Origin: Arthrobacter sp. U41
GTDB taxonomy: Bacteria; Actinomycetota; Actinomycetes; Actinomycetales; Micrococcaceae
NCBI RefSeq assembly: GCF_001750145.1
Contig: NZ_CP015732.1
Location: forward strand, 744,001 to 808,000
Direction of reading: 5' to 3'
DNA length: 64,000 nt
In this document: piece by piece, positions 26,695 to 35,653 of the stretch
Position numbering within the stretch: the first letter of the stretch is position 1
Layout of the letters: each line of letters opens with the position of its first letter
Position numbers and translations under genes: made by a program
Notes under the pieces: model-generated
The model's database searches: none
What the model saw: only the letters and a program-made list of their open reading frames with translations
What the model was told of the DNA's origin: nothing

Positions 26695-27797
26695 GAGTCT
26701 TCCATTCGGAGTCGTATGAGCGCTTGAGCGTCGATTTCGACGCCAAGTCCGGGGCCTGTTGGAACAGCGACCGATCCCTGTTCTACGACGAGGGGCGTCG
26801 TGAGGATGTCGTCCGCGTGGTAGGCGAAGCCACAGACGTCACTCGCCAGACTGAGTCCGGGGATAGCGGCAGCGAGATGGGCGTTGGCCGCCGTTCCGAG
26901 GCCCAGCTCTGGCATGCTTCCCACCCACACCTCCATGCCGCTCGACCGAGCAAGTTCGGCTATGGTGCGCGCTTGGAGCAGGCCTCCGGCCTCGCTGAAA
27001 TAGAGGTTCAGGACATCTGCTGCTCTTGCCCGTGTGATCTCCAGGGCATCCCGCAGGTTCCAGACGCTCTCATCCGCCGCTATCGGTAGGGCTGACACTC
27101 GCCGCAGCTCTGCCATGCCGGCCAGATTGTCACCGTGAAGCGGTTGTTCGACGAGCTCTACGTCGTATTCGCTCATCGCCGCGATCCGGCGGACGGCCTC
27201 GGAAACAGACGTCCACGCGCCGTTCACGTCCACGCGGATGGAAACGTCCGGTCCTACTGCTGCACGCACGGCGGCGAGTGATGCAAGGTCCTCTGCCCAG
27301 GTGCGACCCATCTTCACCTTGAGGGTGCCGTATCCGGCTGACGCGTAGTGCGCCGCCTCTGCCGCCATCTCTTCCGGGGCTTTGATGTGAAGCGAGTAGC
27401 TGACGGGGATACGTTCTCTGTAGGCTCCCCCAAGCAGTTGGTGCACCGGAACCCCTGCCTCTTTTCCGCAGATGTCTAGAAGCGCCATCTCGATGCCCGC
27501 TATGGCGGGGGCATCCTCGCGCCCTGGCAGAAGCTGCCGCATCCGGTCGCAGAGCAGGGACACTGCGCGGGGGTCTTCTCCAATCAGCGCGGGAGCGAGC
27601 AGCCGCTGCACGTCCCCGCACAGGCCGCTGCCCATCCGCCACCAGACGAGACAGATCTCGCCCCACCCGGTGATGCCCGTATCGGTGTCGATCCGTACGA
27701 TCCCTGCTTCTGTGTATGCACGGGTCCCGAACGAGCTTTGGTCAGGGCGCTCACGCGGCACCCTCACGGGGATCGCCTCTACGCGCACGATCTTCAT
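26691..27797 (-). CDS. enolase superfamily (mandelate racemase/muconate lactonizing) enzyme
   Basis: A 368-residue protein with the capping domain and TIM barrel of the superfamily. The first base motif KVK is at 160-162; metal ligands appear as D190 (RVDVNGAW), E217 (ELVEQPL) and D242 (IAADES). Relatives include N-acylamino-acid racemase, dipeptide epimerase and muconate cycloisomerase. The second catalytic lysine expected in the segment before GG is not present: the sequence reads LNLYFSEAGG, with Y266 in its place. That argues against a simple two-base racemase. Overlaps neighbours by ATGA. Confidence 0.86.
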   Translation of the reverse strand: MKIVRVEAIPVRVPRERPDQSSFGTRAYTEAGIVRIDTDTGITGWGEICLVWWRMGSGLCGDVQRLLAPALIGEDPRAVSLLCDRMRQLLPGREDAPAIAGIEMALLDICGKEAGVPVHQLLGGAYRERIPVSYSLHIKAPEEMAAEAAHYASAGYGTLKVKMGRTWAEDLASLAAVRAAVGPDVSIRVDVNGAWTSVSEAVRRIAAMSEYDVELVEQPLHGDNLAGMAELRRVSALPIAADESVWNLRDALEITRARAADVLNLYFSEAGGLLQARTIAELARSSGMEVWVGSMPELGLGTAANAHLAAAIPGLSLASDVCGFAYHADDILTTPLVVEQGSVAVPTGPGLGVEIDAQALIRLRMEDS

Positions 27798-28606
27798 CGG
27801 CGGGCCTCCTCGATAACGCCGTCGACTACCCGTATTTTCAAGACACGTGCGAGGTTCTCATACAAGATGGCGGTCTTGACCGCCTCGGGGATATCCGCGT
27901 GAACCACCGCTCCAAGGATGATGCCGGGGTCGATGAACGGGCTATCGGAGCCCCAAGTGAGGCGGGTCGGGTCGGCGCGGTTGGCGAGGAGCTCGACGGC
28001 GTTGCAGTGACGTTGGATCGCCGTCATGTCGAGCAGCACATTGCTGGTGCGATCGAGCAGGGCAAGTGCGTTCTCCGTTCCGAGGTCCACGCCCGCATGC
28101 CCGAGAAAAATAGTTGCGTCGCGGTATCTCGCGGCAACGCCCTCGAATGTTGCGAGGCGGTCCCCGCCGAAATAGCTGTGGGAGAGCACGGGCAGGGCGT
28201 TCGCGTCCGCGAACTCCCACATCGCCCGATAGCCGGGGCCGTCGAGCGGGTAGTCACCGTGAAGCTCCGGGTGCACTTTGAACCCGCGAAAGCCGGGCTG
28301 ACCGAAGCAGCGGGCAATCTCGCTCGCGGCGGTCCCGGGGTAGTTCGGGTTCACCACACAGAACCCGATGAGGCGATTCGGGTGGCGCCGGACGGCATCT
28401 GCCACAAGGCTATTGCCGTACTCCTGGTCCGCGGAGATTCCGGCGTGGTGGCTGACGCATGCGACGTCGATCCCGACAGCGTCGAAGCGGGCGATCATCC
28501 CCTCAGCGTCGTTGTTTGGGATCGCGAAGTTGCGGTAGTGCCCCATGTGGGCATGCCCGTCGATGATGGGCGACGTTTTCGTGTACCCCTTGTACGTGAT
28601 TCCCAT
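27794..28606 (-). CDS. amidohydrolase 2 family (TIM-barrel metal-dependent hydrolase)
   Basis: A 270-residue amidohydrolase_2 protein. The metal motif HAH is at 18-20 (IIDGHAHMG), with further ligands at KVHPE, LGHAG and a terminal WGSDSPF aspartate. Members hydrolyse lactones and amides or decarboxylate (ACMSD type). No signal peptide. The start overlaps the stop of the upstream paralogue as TGATG, implying coupled synthesis and perhaps a hetero-oligomer. Confidence 0.85.
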   Translation of the reverse strand: MGITYKGYTKTSPIIDGHAHMGHYRNFAIPNNDAEGMIARFDAVGIDVACVSHHAGISADQEYGNSLVADAVRRHPNRLIGFCVVNPNYPGTAASEIARCFGQPGFRGFKVHPELHGDYPLDGPGYRAMWEFADANALPVLSHSYFGGDRLATFEGVAARYRDATIFLGHAGVDLGTENALALLDRTSNVLLDMTAIQRHCNAVELLANRADPTRLTWGSDSPFIDPGIILGAVVHADIPEAVKTAILYENLARVLKIRVVDGVIEEARR

Positions 28607-29385
28607 CAGAGGTTCACCTCCGAAAGCACGCGGTCGAGGTTGCCGTGGGCGATCAAGGCCTTTTCGGACTCGGAGACGCCGGCGGTCGCGACGTGGAAGA
28701 CCGCTCCGGAGGGGGTCCAGTACGGGAACCCCGAGCCGAACAGGATCCGCTCAGGGCCGAACACGCTGCAGATCTTTTCGATTCCGTTGTGCACCCAGTA
28801 GCCTCCGCTCTCGATGTATACGTTGGCTGCACGGGTGAGCAGCGGGTAGAGCCCCCTGTCGCTCCTGCCGCCGGGGCGGATCAGCACGATGGGCAGGTCG
28901 GGGAAGGCGTCGGCGAGATCGTAGAGCCCGACCCAGTCGGCTTCGTCGCGCCGCCCGAGCTCGAAGTCCACGAATAGCGGGACCCGAGCCGTCTCGAGAA
29001 CCTCGCAGATGGTCCCGATCACGCGAATATCGAACGGATACCGGTGCCCCGTGAGCGACGGGAACAGGCGGGCAGCGCGCGCTCCGCGTTCGCGCAGCTC
29101 GCCGAGGATGTCTTCCGGGTTCCAGAGCTCGCCAGTGAGCGGGGGCATGAGCGTGATGCAGGGAGTGAAGCGATCTGCCCCTTCCAGTTCCTTACGCAGC
29201 AGGTCGTTTCCGACCGATGGGGCATATTCTTTCGCGGCGACATGGGTGACGAGCGCCCTGTCAATTCCGAGGCGGTCGTATTCCCTGCAGAGAACGGGCA
29301 CTGTGACACGTTCGGGGAAGTACTTGACGACGGAAGGCTGGCCGATGAAGGCGTTGCAGTCAAAGAAGGTTAGCCCGTCCATCAT
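28606..29385 (-). CDS. amidohydrolase-fold protein lacking metal ligands
   Basis: A 259-residue protein that aligns in layout with the neighbouring amidohydrolase (N-terminal FFDCNAFIG, PYWT near the end). The HxH pair is replaced by N11-A-F13 and the terminal GSD by GSG (FGSGFPYW), so the standard metal site is gone. It may be a non-catalytic partner of the adjacent enzyme or use another chemistry. It is in the same leftward transcription unit with overlapping ends. Confidence 0.78.
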   Translation of the reverse strand: MMDGLTFFDCNAFIGQPSVVKYFPERVTVPVLCREYDRLGIDRALVTHVAAKEYAPSVGNDLLRKELEGADRFTPCITLMPPLTGELWNPEDILGELRERGARAARLFPSLTGHRYPFDIRVIGTICEVLETARVPLFVDFELGRRDEADWVGLYDLADAFPDLPIVLIRPGGRSDRGLYPLLTRAANVYIESGGYWVHNGIEKICSVFGPERILFGSGFPYWTPSGAVFHVATAGVSESEKALIAHGNLDRVLSEVNL

Positions 29386-30305
29386 GCACCCACCCGTCCG
29401 CCGGCGGTCACGCTCTCTATGAGCAGCTTTTGGACGGCTGCCGCGTAGCGAACCTCTGAGTCATCCACTGGTCGGTAGCCGAAGACCTGCCTGGCCGATA
29501 TGAGAGACCAGAACGCGCGCGTGTTGTTACTGATGCCGTAGACCACTTGCCAGGGAACCCCGTGCTCGTTCTCGATGTTCTCGGTCTCGATGCAGCGGAC
29601 GAAGAGCTGTTGGGCGTCGCGCTCGGAGAGCCATGCGCCCAAGTCCCGCTTGAACCGCGCTATGCCGGTCGGGAACGCCGGACCCGGCTTCGGCGCGGGC
29701 GGCTCGTCTGCGGAGTAGTCGCCCCCATCGAGCTCCCGCGGAGCGCCGATCCGAACCTGCACCACCTCGAGAGGCCGCCCGAGTCCGCCGCAAGCATACA
29801 CGAAGCCAAGGTGCTCATAGCACGCTTTGGACCAGCCGTAGAAATTGTCGGCCAGGGGGAGCTCGTAGGGGTCTATAACGTCTTTAAGTCCTTGGTGCAC
29901 GAGTGTGTGCTCGTACCAGTCGGCGGCGTGGTTGGAACTCGCCACAACCACACGTCGCACCCCGGCATCGAGGGCGGCCCTATAGACGTTCTGCGCCATG
30001 CGGAGGTTTCCGAATTCGACCTCGAACTTGTCAACCGCCTGGACGCTGCCGTCGTAATTGCTGCCCGGGGCGGAGTGCTTGTACGCAAGATGCACGACTG
30101 TGTCGACGCCCTCGAACAGCCCAATCAGGGACGAAAGATCCGCTTGGAACAGATCGATCACTTCGATGTCCGTGCGGCCAGCGTTTGCGACATCGACTAA
30201 ACGCACCCGGTAGCGCGAGTGCAGTGCCGGAACTATCTGCCGGCCCATATAGCCGTTTGCGCCGGTGACAAGGACGACGGGAGGTTGTGCAGACTCACTC
30301 GGCAT
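29382..30305 (-). CDS. NAD-dependent epimerase/dehydratase (uronate-dehydrogenase-like SDR)
   Basis: A 307-residue extended SDR. The NAD loop is GANGYMG (15-21), followed by VVHLAYKHS, and the catalytic YxxxK is YGWSK with the serine in VASSNHA. The short length and SSNHA block resemble uronate dehydrogenases and related sugar-acid enzymes more than sugar-nucleotide epimerases. It is the first gene of the leftward arm, facing the GntR gene. Confidence 0.82.
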   Translation of the reverse strand: MPSESAQPPVVLVTGANGYMGRQIVPALHSRYRVRLVDVANAGRTDIEVIDLFQADLSSLIGLFEGVDTVVHLAYKHSAPGSNYDGSVQAVDKFEVEFGNLRMAQNVYRAALDAGVRRVVVASSNHAADWYEHTLVHQGLKDVIDPYELPLADNFYGWSKACYEHLGFVYACGGLGRPLEVVQVRIGAPRELDGGDYSADEPPAPKPGPAFPTGIARFKRDLGAWLSERDAQQLFVRCIETENIENEHGVPWQVVYGISNNTRAFWSLISARQVFGYRPVDDSEVRYAAAVQKLLIESVTAGGRVGA

Positions 30306-30456
30306 AATTCGCTTCTTCCCTTTAGTGTCGACAACCGATCCAAAATCTTTACCTAGGCCCTACGAAATATACGATATCTCGGATATGGTGTCTAGCATGC
30401 CGAATATGAAATATGGCTCCAAAAGAAGCCGAAACGATTGCGGGACGGAGTAATCA
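30306..30456. promoter_or_regulatory. divergent control region with AT-rich inverted repeat
   Basis: The 151-base gap between the two arms of the cluster is much more AT-rich than its surroundings. It holds an inverted repeat ATATC-TCG-GATAT (30374-30386) and nearby ATAT-GAA-ATAT. Either may be the GntR binding site. A GGAG box precedes the GTG start of the regulator. Confidence 0.45.
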
Positions 30457-31143
30457 GTGACCATTCCCCAGCTAATGCCCCTGGGCACCAGGCCCGAAAG
30501 CCTGTCGAATCTCGTCCTCGAACAGATCAAGTTAGCCATCGTCAATAAGGAGATCGCTCCTGGAACCAGGATTTCAGAGGCAGCGCTGGCTAAACAGCTC
30601 CAAGTCAGCAAGACTCCGGTCAGAGAGGCGCTGCTGAGGCTGAGGCACATCGGTCTTGTCTCCCCTCACGGGACTGGACTCCAGGTCGTGCAGCCATCGC
30701 GTGAGTCGATCCGCGAGGCGTACGAACTTCGGGGGGGCCTCGAGCGTGCATCGGCGCGCTTTGCATCCATGCGGTGCACGGAGAGCCAGCAGCTGCTCCT
30801 CGCCGAGCTGGCCGACGGTTCTCTCGAAACAACTCTCGCCGGGGACGCACGGGGGTTCAGGGAGTTCGACTCCAAGTTCCACCGCCACGTGGCGCTCTTC
30901 TCGGGGAATGAACTGTTGAACTCGGCGATCGACGACGCGCTCATGCTCACATCCGCCCTCCGTGCGCGGGATGTTCCCATGCCGAAAAACGATTCTGTGA
31001 GCTGTGCCAAGGAGCACGTCCGAATCGCGGAGGCGATCGCCCACGGCAGGGCGGACATCGCCGGAGAAGCGATGGAAGAACACGTCGGCCACGTGATGTC
31101 GATGGTTCTCGCCGTCTTCGACGAGACGGATTTGACGCGATGA
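30457..31143 (+). CDS. GntR-family regulator, FCD (FadR) subclass
   Basis: A 228-residue regulator. The winged helix-turn-helix covers about 20-80 (ISEAALAKQLQVSKTPVREA), and residues 88-215 form an all-helical FCD ligand domain with the metal-binding histidines expected in FDSKFHRHV, KEHVRI and EEHVGHV. GTG start after GGAG. It stands at the divergence point and overlaps the first catabolic gene (ATGA), so it is very likely the local repressor. FCD ligands are usually small organic acids. Confidence 0.92.
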   Translation: MTIPQLMPLGTRPESLSNLVLEQIKLAIVNKEIAPGTRISEAALAKQLQVSKTPVREALLRLRHIGLVSPHGTGLQVVQPSRESIREAYELRGGLERASARFASMRCTESQQLLLAELADGSLETTLAGDARGFREFDSKFHRHVALFSGNELLNSAIDDALMLTSALRARDVPMPKNDSVSCAKEHVRIAEAIAHGRADIAGEAMEEHVGHVMSMVLAVFDETDLTR

Positions 31144-32048
31144 ACACGACGCCGGATCTTCTTAAACGCGGACTCTGGGGTGTCATGGCGACACCGTTTA
31201 CCGGTGAATCACTGACCCTCGACGAACACGGCCTGCGGAGTCTTGTCACTCTTTACCGAGAGGCAGGAGCGCAGGGGCTCGTCCTGCTCGGTGTCTTCGG
31301 TGAGGGCGCGCAGCTCGACGATGCCGAGAGCGCCCGCATCGTCGAAATCGCGCTGGAACATGCACCGGGAATGCCCCTCGTACTCGGCCTCCCCGACCTC
31401 ACGACAGAAACAGCCATCGCGAGAGCGAACCGCCTTCTCGCGGTCTGCGGGGACGCCAAACCTGCGCTCATGGTCCAGGTAAACACAGACGAAGTGGCCG
31501 AGCTTGCGGCCCACTTCGCGGCCATCCATGAAGCCACCGGCGCCGGCATACTCGTCCAGGACTACCCGGTCGCCAGTGGCGTGACGATTGCCAATGATGC
31601 ACTTGCCGCCGTGGTGAACGCGAGTCCTTTCGTGGTCGGCATCAAAGCAGAAGCGCCGCCGACCGCCGTCGCCATCGGACGTCTCACGGCCCTCACCCGT
31701 GTTCCCGTATTCGGAGGTCTCGGAGGTCTTGGCCTGCTCGACGAGCTCGTGGCGGGAGCGGCGGGAGCGATGACAGGGTTCTCGTACCCGGAAGCTCTTG
31801 TCACGGTCGTCGAGGCATTCGACCGCGGCGGATTTACCGCCGCGCGGGAGGCATACCTTCCGTGGATGCCGCTCGTGAACTTCGAGGCCCAAGCCAAGGT
31901 CGGGCTCGCAATTCGCAAGGCAGTCTTCGTAGAGCGGGGAATCTTCGACGAGGGCGCAGTGCGTCCACCAAGCCAGGTTATGCCCGAGGAACTGCATCCT
32001 CTACTGTCCGCGCAGCTCGCGGCCGTCAACGAATCGGAGGCACTGTAA
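31140..32048 (+). CDS. DapA-family aldolase/lyase
   Basis: A 302-residue DHDPS/N-acetylneuraminate-lyase-family protein. The Schiff-base lysine is K169 (VVGIKAE) and the catalytic tyrosine Y142 (VQDYPVASG); the substrate loop reads GVFGEG rather than the GTTGE of true DapA. That and the location argue for a catabolic lyase or dehydratase acting on a 2-keto acid. ATG overlaps the regulator stop; its own stop overlaps the next start as TAATG. Confidence 0.87.
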   Translation: MNTTPDLLKRGLWGVMATPFTGESLTLDEHGLRSLVTLYREAGAQGLVLLGVFGEGAQLDDAESARIVEIALEHAPGMPLVLGLPDLTTETAIARANRLLAVCGDAKPALMVQVNTDEVAELAAHFAAIHEATGAGILVQDYPVASGVTIANDALAAVVNASPFVVGIKAEAPPTAVAIGRLTALTRVPVFGGLGGLGLLDELVAGAAGAMTGFSYPEALVTVVEAFDRGGFTAAREAYLPWMPLVNFEAQAKVGLAIRKAVFVERGIFDEGAVRPPSQVMPEELHPLLSAQLAAVNESEAL

Positions 32049-32821
32049 TGGAGCTTGGACTGAAAGGCAAGGTTGCGTTCGTGGTCGGCTCGACGTCCGG
32101 ACTTGGGCTCGGAATCGCAGAGGCGTTGAGTCATGAGGGAGCGTCGGTCGCGGTTACCGGCCGTCGGGGTGATCTCGCTCGTGCTCTCGCGGCCAACATG
32201 CCGTCGGCTGTCGGCGTCGAGCTCGATCTAACGAATGTCGCGAGCCGCATGGCAGCCATCGATCAGGTTGTTTCTACGCTCGGGCCCATCGATGTCCTGG
32301 TGCTCAACTCCGGTGGACCGCCCGCCGGACAGGCCGCACTCCTGCACCGGGATCAGATGATGTCGACGATTGACACTTTACTGATGGCACAGATCGACCT
32401 CGTCCAGGCCGCGCTACCGACCATGCGGGCGCAGGGCTGGGGACGCATCCTTGGCATCGGATCTCGGGGCGTGGAACAGCCGATTCCCAATCTCGCACAG
32501 TCGAACATCGCCAGATCGGCACTCGCCGCCTACCTCAAGACTCTCGCGGGCGAGGTCGCCCAAGACGGTGTCACTGTCAACATGATCCTGCCCGGGCGCA
32601 TAGCGAGCGAGCGAGCCCTTTCCCTCGACGCCGGACAGGCGAAACGCGAGGGCACAACGGCTGAGGACGTGCGTGAGCGGTCGCAGAATAGTATTCCCGC
32701 CGGCCGGTACGGCACGGCCGAAGAATTCGGGAGTGTTGCGGCATTTCTGAGCAGTGTCAAGGCCTCGTACGTCACCGGCGCCCAGATCCGCGTGGATGGA
32801 GGCCTTATCTCGAGTATGTAA
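32048..32821 (+). CDS. SDR family protein with altered catalytic site
   Basis: A 257-residue short-chain dehydrogenase/reductase. The cofactor loop GSTSGLGLG (14-22) and N87 of LNSGG are intact, and the C-terminus VTGAQIRVDGG is typical. The YxxxK pair is replaced by S152-NIA-R156 in PNLAQSNIAR, although S139 is kept. This variant subgroup is widespread, so the protein is probably functional but may use different chemistry. Starts at the TAATG junction. Confidence 0.87.
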   Translation: MELGLKGKVAFVVGSTSGLGLGIAEALSHEGASVAVTGRRGDLARALAANMPSAVGVELDLTNVASRMAAIDQVVSTLGPIDVLVLNSGGPPAGQAALLHRDQMMSTIDTLLMAQIDLVQAALPTMRAQGWGRILGIGSRGVEQPIPNLAQSNIARSALAAYLKTLAGEVAQDGVTVNMILPGRIASERALSLDAGQAKREGTTAEDVRERSQNSIPAGRYGTAEEFGSVAAFLSSVKASYVTGAQIRVDGGLISSM

Positions 32822-32889
32822 CCGCGCACTGGGCCGCACTGCAGGGTCACGAAAAGAGCGCATCAGAAACATCGTTCTACCTCGAATTG

Positions 32890-32922
32890 CCCCCAGGGTC
32901 GACAGTCCATCGACCCTGGGGG
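32890..32922 (+). terminator. strong hairpin after the SDR gene
   Basis: CCCCCAGGGTCGA pairs perfectly with TCGACCCTGGGGG (13 bp, 7-base loop) between the SDR gene and the binding-protein gene. No U-run follows. It probably terminates or slows part of the transcripts and protects upstream mRNA. Confidence 0.65.
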
Positions 32923-32928
32923 TCCCTT

Positions 32929-32951
32929 GGATCACGTTGAAGCCGTGATCC
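32929..32951 (+). promoter_or_regulatory. second hairpin just before the binding-protein ribosome site
   Basis: GGATCACG pairs with CGTGATCC (8 bp, 7-base loop), ending seven bases before the GAGAGG ribosome site. It would lie at or near the 5' end of a processed binding-protein mRNA and could stabilise it. Confidence 0.5.
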
Positions 32952-32966
32952 AGCTCTAGAGAGGAT

Positions 32967-34514
32967 ATGAAGCACATGAGAATATCACGTTTCAGAGGAA
33001 CGGCCGCCATTGGAGTGATGGCCGTCGCGCTCACGGTGATGACCGCTTGCGGCGGCGGCGTCCCGACCACGGGGAGCCAGGTGAGTGCAGGTACTAAGCT
33101 CGTCATCGCCGAAACCGTCTCGCCCCAGACCTTCGACCCGATCCAGTCGTCCCAGATCGCGACCATGTATGCCTGGCAGCTTGTGTACAACGGTCTCGTC
33201 AAAGTCAACGGCGAGGGCAAGGTCCAGCCGGAGATCGCGACGGACTGGACCGTGAGTGATGACCGCCTGACGTACGACTTCACCCTTCGGAGCGGTGCGA
33301 AGTTCTCCGACGGCAGCCCCCTGACCGCTGATGACGTCGAATTCTCGTTCCAGCGGCTGCTCGCAGAAGGGCTCCCGTACGCCAAGGCGCGGTTCGGGAG
33401 CCTGGCATCTGTCACTAAGGTCGACGAGACGCACGTACGGTTTCAGCTGAAGACCGCTGACGCGGGTTTCCTGCTCAATCTCGGCAGCCCCTTCCTTATC
33501 GGCTCAGGTATCGTGAGCAAGGCGTGGGCAGCATCTCACGACCTCAAGACCCAGGTCCTGGGAGCCGGCCCGTTCCAGGTCGTCTCTTACGCTCCGAACA
33601 GCCAGCTCGTCCTCAAGCGCAACGAGAACTATTGGGACGCCAGTGCCGCCCCGAAGTACACGGACCTGCAGGTCAAGTACATGCCGGACCAGGCTGCCCA
33701 GGTGGCCGCCGTGCAGGCGGGGCAGGTCGACCTGATCTTCCCGAGTGCCGAGAACGCCCTTCAGCTTAAGAACAGCAAAACAGTGCAGATCTCGAGTGTT
33801 CCCGGAACCAATACCGTGCGCCTGAACATTAACTCGTCTCGTGCCCCCTTCGACAACCCCGACGTCAGGGCTGCGATCTCACTCGCTCTGGACCGTGACG
33901 CCATCGTGAAGGGTGCCTTCCTCGGTGAGGCGGTGCCGAGCTCGCAGCTCCCCGCTTCGACCCCTTGGGGTCTACCCCTGGACCAGCTGGAAAACCAGAC
34001 ACGCGACGTCAACAAGGCGAAGCAACTGCTGTCAGCAGCTGGCCACCCGGATGGCGTTGACATCACTCTGACCCACCTTGCCGGATACGGAACGTATCTC
34101 GACCGGTTCGCTGATCTCGTGAAGACACAACTTGCAGAAGCGGGCATCAATGTCACCATCCAGGCCGAGCAGAACCCTGTGTGGCTTGATCGCCAGAACA
34201 AGGCCAACTACGACATCCTTGACAACGTCTACGCGTTCACCGGCGATCCCATGTCACTGCTTTCCCCCCGTCCCGGGCGCCAAGGGCCAACCCCGCCTGA
34301 GGTGACGGCCCTAATGGCGAAGGCCGCTCAGGGTGACCCGGCAGAGTACGGGGCAAACCTGCAGGAACTTATGCGGCTGGAAGACAAACTCGTTTTTCCC
34401 GACATCGCGGTGGCCGCGCCGAACGCGATGATCGCCTACGGCCCTAACGTCACCTCTGCAGCGCCGGACCCGACCCTCGCACGGCAGTTCCTCACCGACG
34501 TCACCGTCAAGTAG
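32967..34514 (+). CDS. peptide-type ABC importer substrate-binding lipoprotein
   Basis: A 515-residue SBP_bac_5 protein. The signal peptide ends at MTAC with the lipid-bearing cysteine at 28 (27 if the second ATG, nine bases later, is used). Body motifs include TFDPIQSSQ, YDFTLRSGAKFSDGSPLTADD and VRAAISLALDRDAI, standard for dipeptide, oligopeptide and nickel binding proteins. It starts a five-gene importer unit and is flanked by hairpins on both sides. Specificity is unknown, but the downstream deacylase suggests N-acylated or short peptide-like ligands. Confidence 0.92.
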   Translation: MKHMRISRFRGTAAIGVMAVALTVMTACGGGVPTTGSQVSAGTKLVIAETVSPQTFDPIQSSQIATMYAWQLVYNGLVKVNGEGKVQPEIATDWTVSDDRLTYDFTLRSGAKFSDGSPLTADDVEFSFQRLLAEGLPYAKARFGSLASVTKVDETHVRFQLKTADAGFLLNLGSPFLIGSGIVSKAWAASHDLKTQVLGAGPFQVVSYAPNSQLVLKRNENYWDASAAPKYTDLQVKYMPDQAAQVAAVQAGQVDLIFPSAENALQLKNSKTVQISSVPGTNTVRLNINSSRAPFDNPDVRAAISLALDRDAIVKGAFLGEAVPSSQLPASTPWGLPLDQLENQTRDVNKAKQLLSAAGHPDGVDITLTHLAGYGTYLDRFADLVKTQLAEAGINVTIQAEQNPVWLDRQNKANYDILDNVYAFTGDPMSLLSPRPGRQGPTPPEVTALMAKAAQGDPAEYGANLQELMRLEDKLVFPDIAVAAPNAMIAYGPNVTSAAPDPTLARQFLTDVTVK

Positions 34515-34526
34515 CACTCAATCCTT

Positions 34527-34560
34527 CGCCGTCCGGGTCGTTGAGGCGACCCGGACGGCG
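34527..34560 (+). terminator. intercistronic hairpin after the binding-protein gene
   Basis: A 14-bp perfect GC-rich stem (arms CGCCGTCCGGGTCG and its complement, loop TTGAGG) lies 12 bases after the binding-protein stop and before the ATPase gene. Likely allows overproduction of the binding protein relative to the membrane parts. Confidence 0.65.
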
Positions 34561-34591
34561 GAATCCACCACTTCATGGGCGGAGACGATTT

Positions 34592-35653
34592 ATGAATACC
34601 ACTGACACTGACCGGCTGCACGATCCGGCGGAAACCGTTGGCAAGGGTACGCCTGTACTCTCGGTGCGCGGCCTAAAGACCTGGTTCAATACGCCTGGCG
34701 GCGATGTCCGCGCCGTCGACGGTGTGAGCTTCGACGTGGCGGCGGGGGAAACCCTCGGCCTCGTCGGCGAATCCGGCTCGGGAAAAAGCGTGACCGCCAG
34801 CTCCATCCTCAGGCTCGTCCCTCAGCCAGGTCGGATCGTTGCCGGCGAGATCCGGTTCAACGGCAAGGACCTGAAAGAGCTGAGCCCCGAGCAGCTGAGG
34901 GAGGTCAGAGGATCTGATATCGGCATGGTCTTCCAGAACCCAATGACGGCGCTCAACCCTTCCTTTACCGTCGGATGGCAACTGGCGGAGGCGCTGCGCG
35001 CCCATGGCGGCCCCACCGGCCGCGAAGCCGAAGCCCGGATCGAACAGGCCTTGGCTGACGTCGGAATGCCTGACCCGGCCAGGCAACGCGCGTCGTTCCC
35101 TCACCAAATGTCCGGAGGCATGCGCCAGCGGGTCGTGATAGCCATCGGCATGATCAACAGCCCCCAACTGCTCATCGCCGACGAGCCGACTACGGCGCTC
35201 GACGTCACCATCCAGATGCAGGTCATCGCCCTGATGAAGCGCCTGACCGACGAGCGCGGCACCGCCCTGCTCCTGATAACTCACAACATGGGCGTCGTAG
35301 CGAAGATGTGTGATCGGGTTGCGGTGATGTATGCGGGCGAGATCGTCGAGCAGGCGCGCGTCGAACCCCTCTTCGCCGAGCCGCTACACCCCTACACCGC
35401 GGGCCTTCTCGACTCCCTTCCCCGGGCAGACCACGTGCGCGGCAGACTGCCCACGCTGCCCGGATTCCCACCGGACATGGCAAACGTCCCTAGCGGCTGC
35501 CGCTTCGCCGACCGCTGTCGCTTCGCGCAGGACCAATGCCGAACAACGCACCCAGAACTGGTTGAGATCGAACCTGGGCGCAGCACGCGCTGCTTGATCG
35601 TCCAACAGACCGGCAAGCCCGTCTCAGCCCTGACCCCGAGTGAGCCAACATGA
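34592..35653 (+). CDS. peptide ABC importer ATPase (DppD/OppD type)
   Basis: A 353-residue ABC ATPase. Walker A is GESGSGKS, the signature MSGGMRQRV, Walker [13 protein letters not shown]; the C-terminal oligopeptide-importer extension has the four-cysteine cluster ([16 protein letters not shown]) that can hold an iron-sulfur centre. The ATG was chosen because it follows GGAG and yields the family N-terminus; the frame is open further upstream. Overlaps the next ATPase gene by ATGA. Confidence 0.92.
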   Translation: MNTTDTDRLHDPAETVGKGTPVLSVRGLKTWFNTPGGDVRAVDGVSFDVAAGETLGLVGESGSGKSVTASSILRLVPQPGRIVAGEIRFNGKDLKELSPEQLREVRGSDIGMVFQNPMTALNPSFTVGWQLAEALRAHGGPTGREAEARIEQALADVGMPDPARQRASFPHQMSGGMRQRVVIAIGMINSPQLLIADEPTTALDVTIQMQVIALMKRLTDERGTALLLITHNMGVVAKMCDRVAVMYAGEIVEQARVEPLFAEPLHPYTAGLLDSLPRADHVRGRLPTLPGFPPDMANVPSGCRFADRCRFAQDQCRTTHPELVEIEPGRSTRCLIVQQTGKPVSALTPSEPT

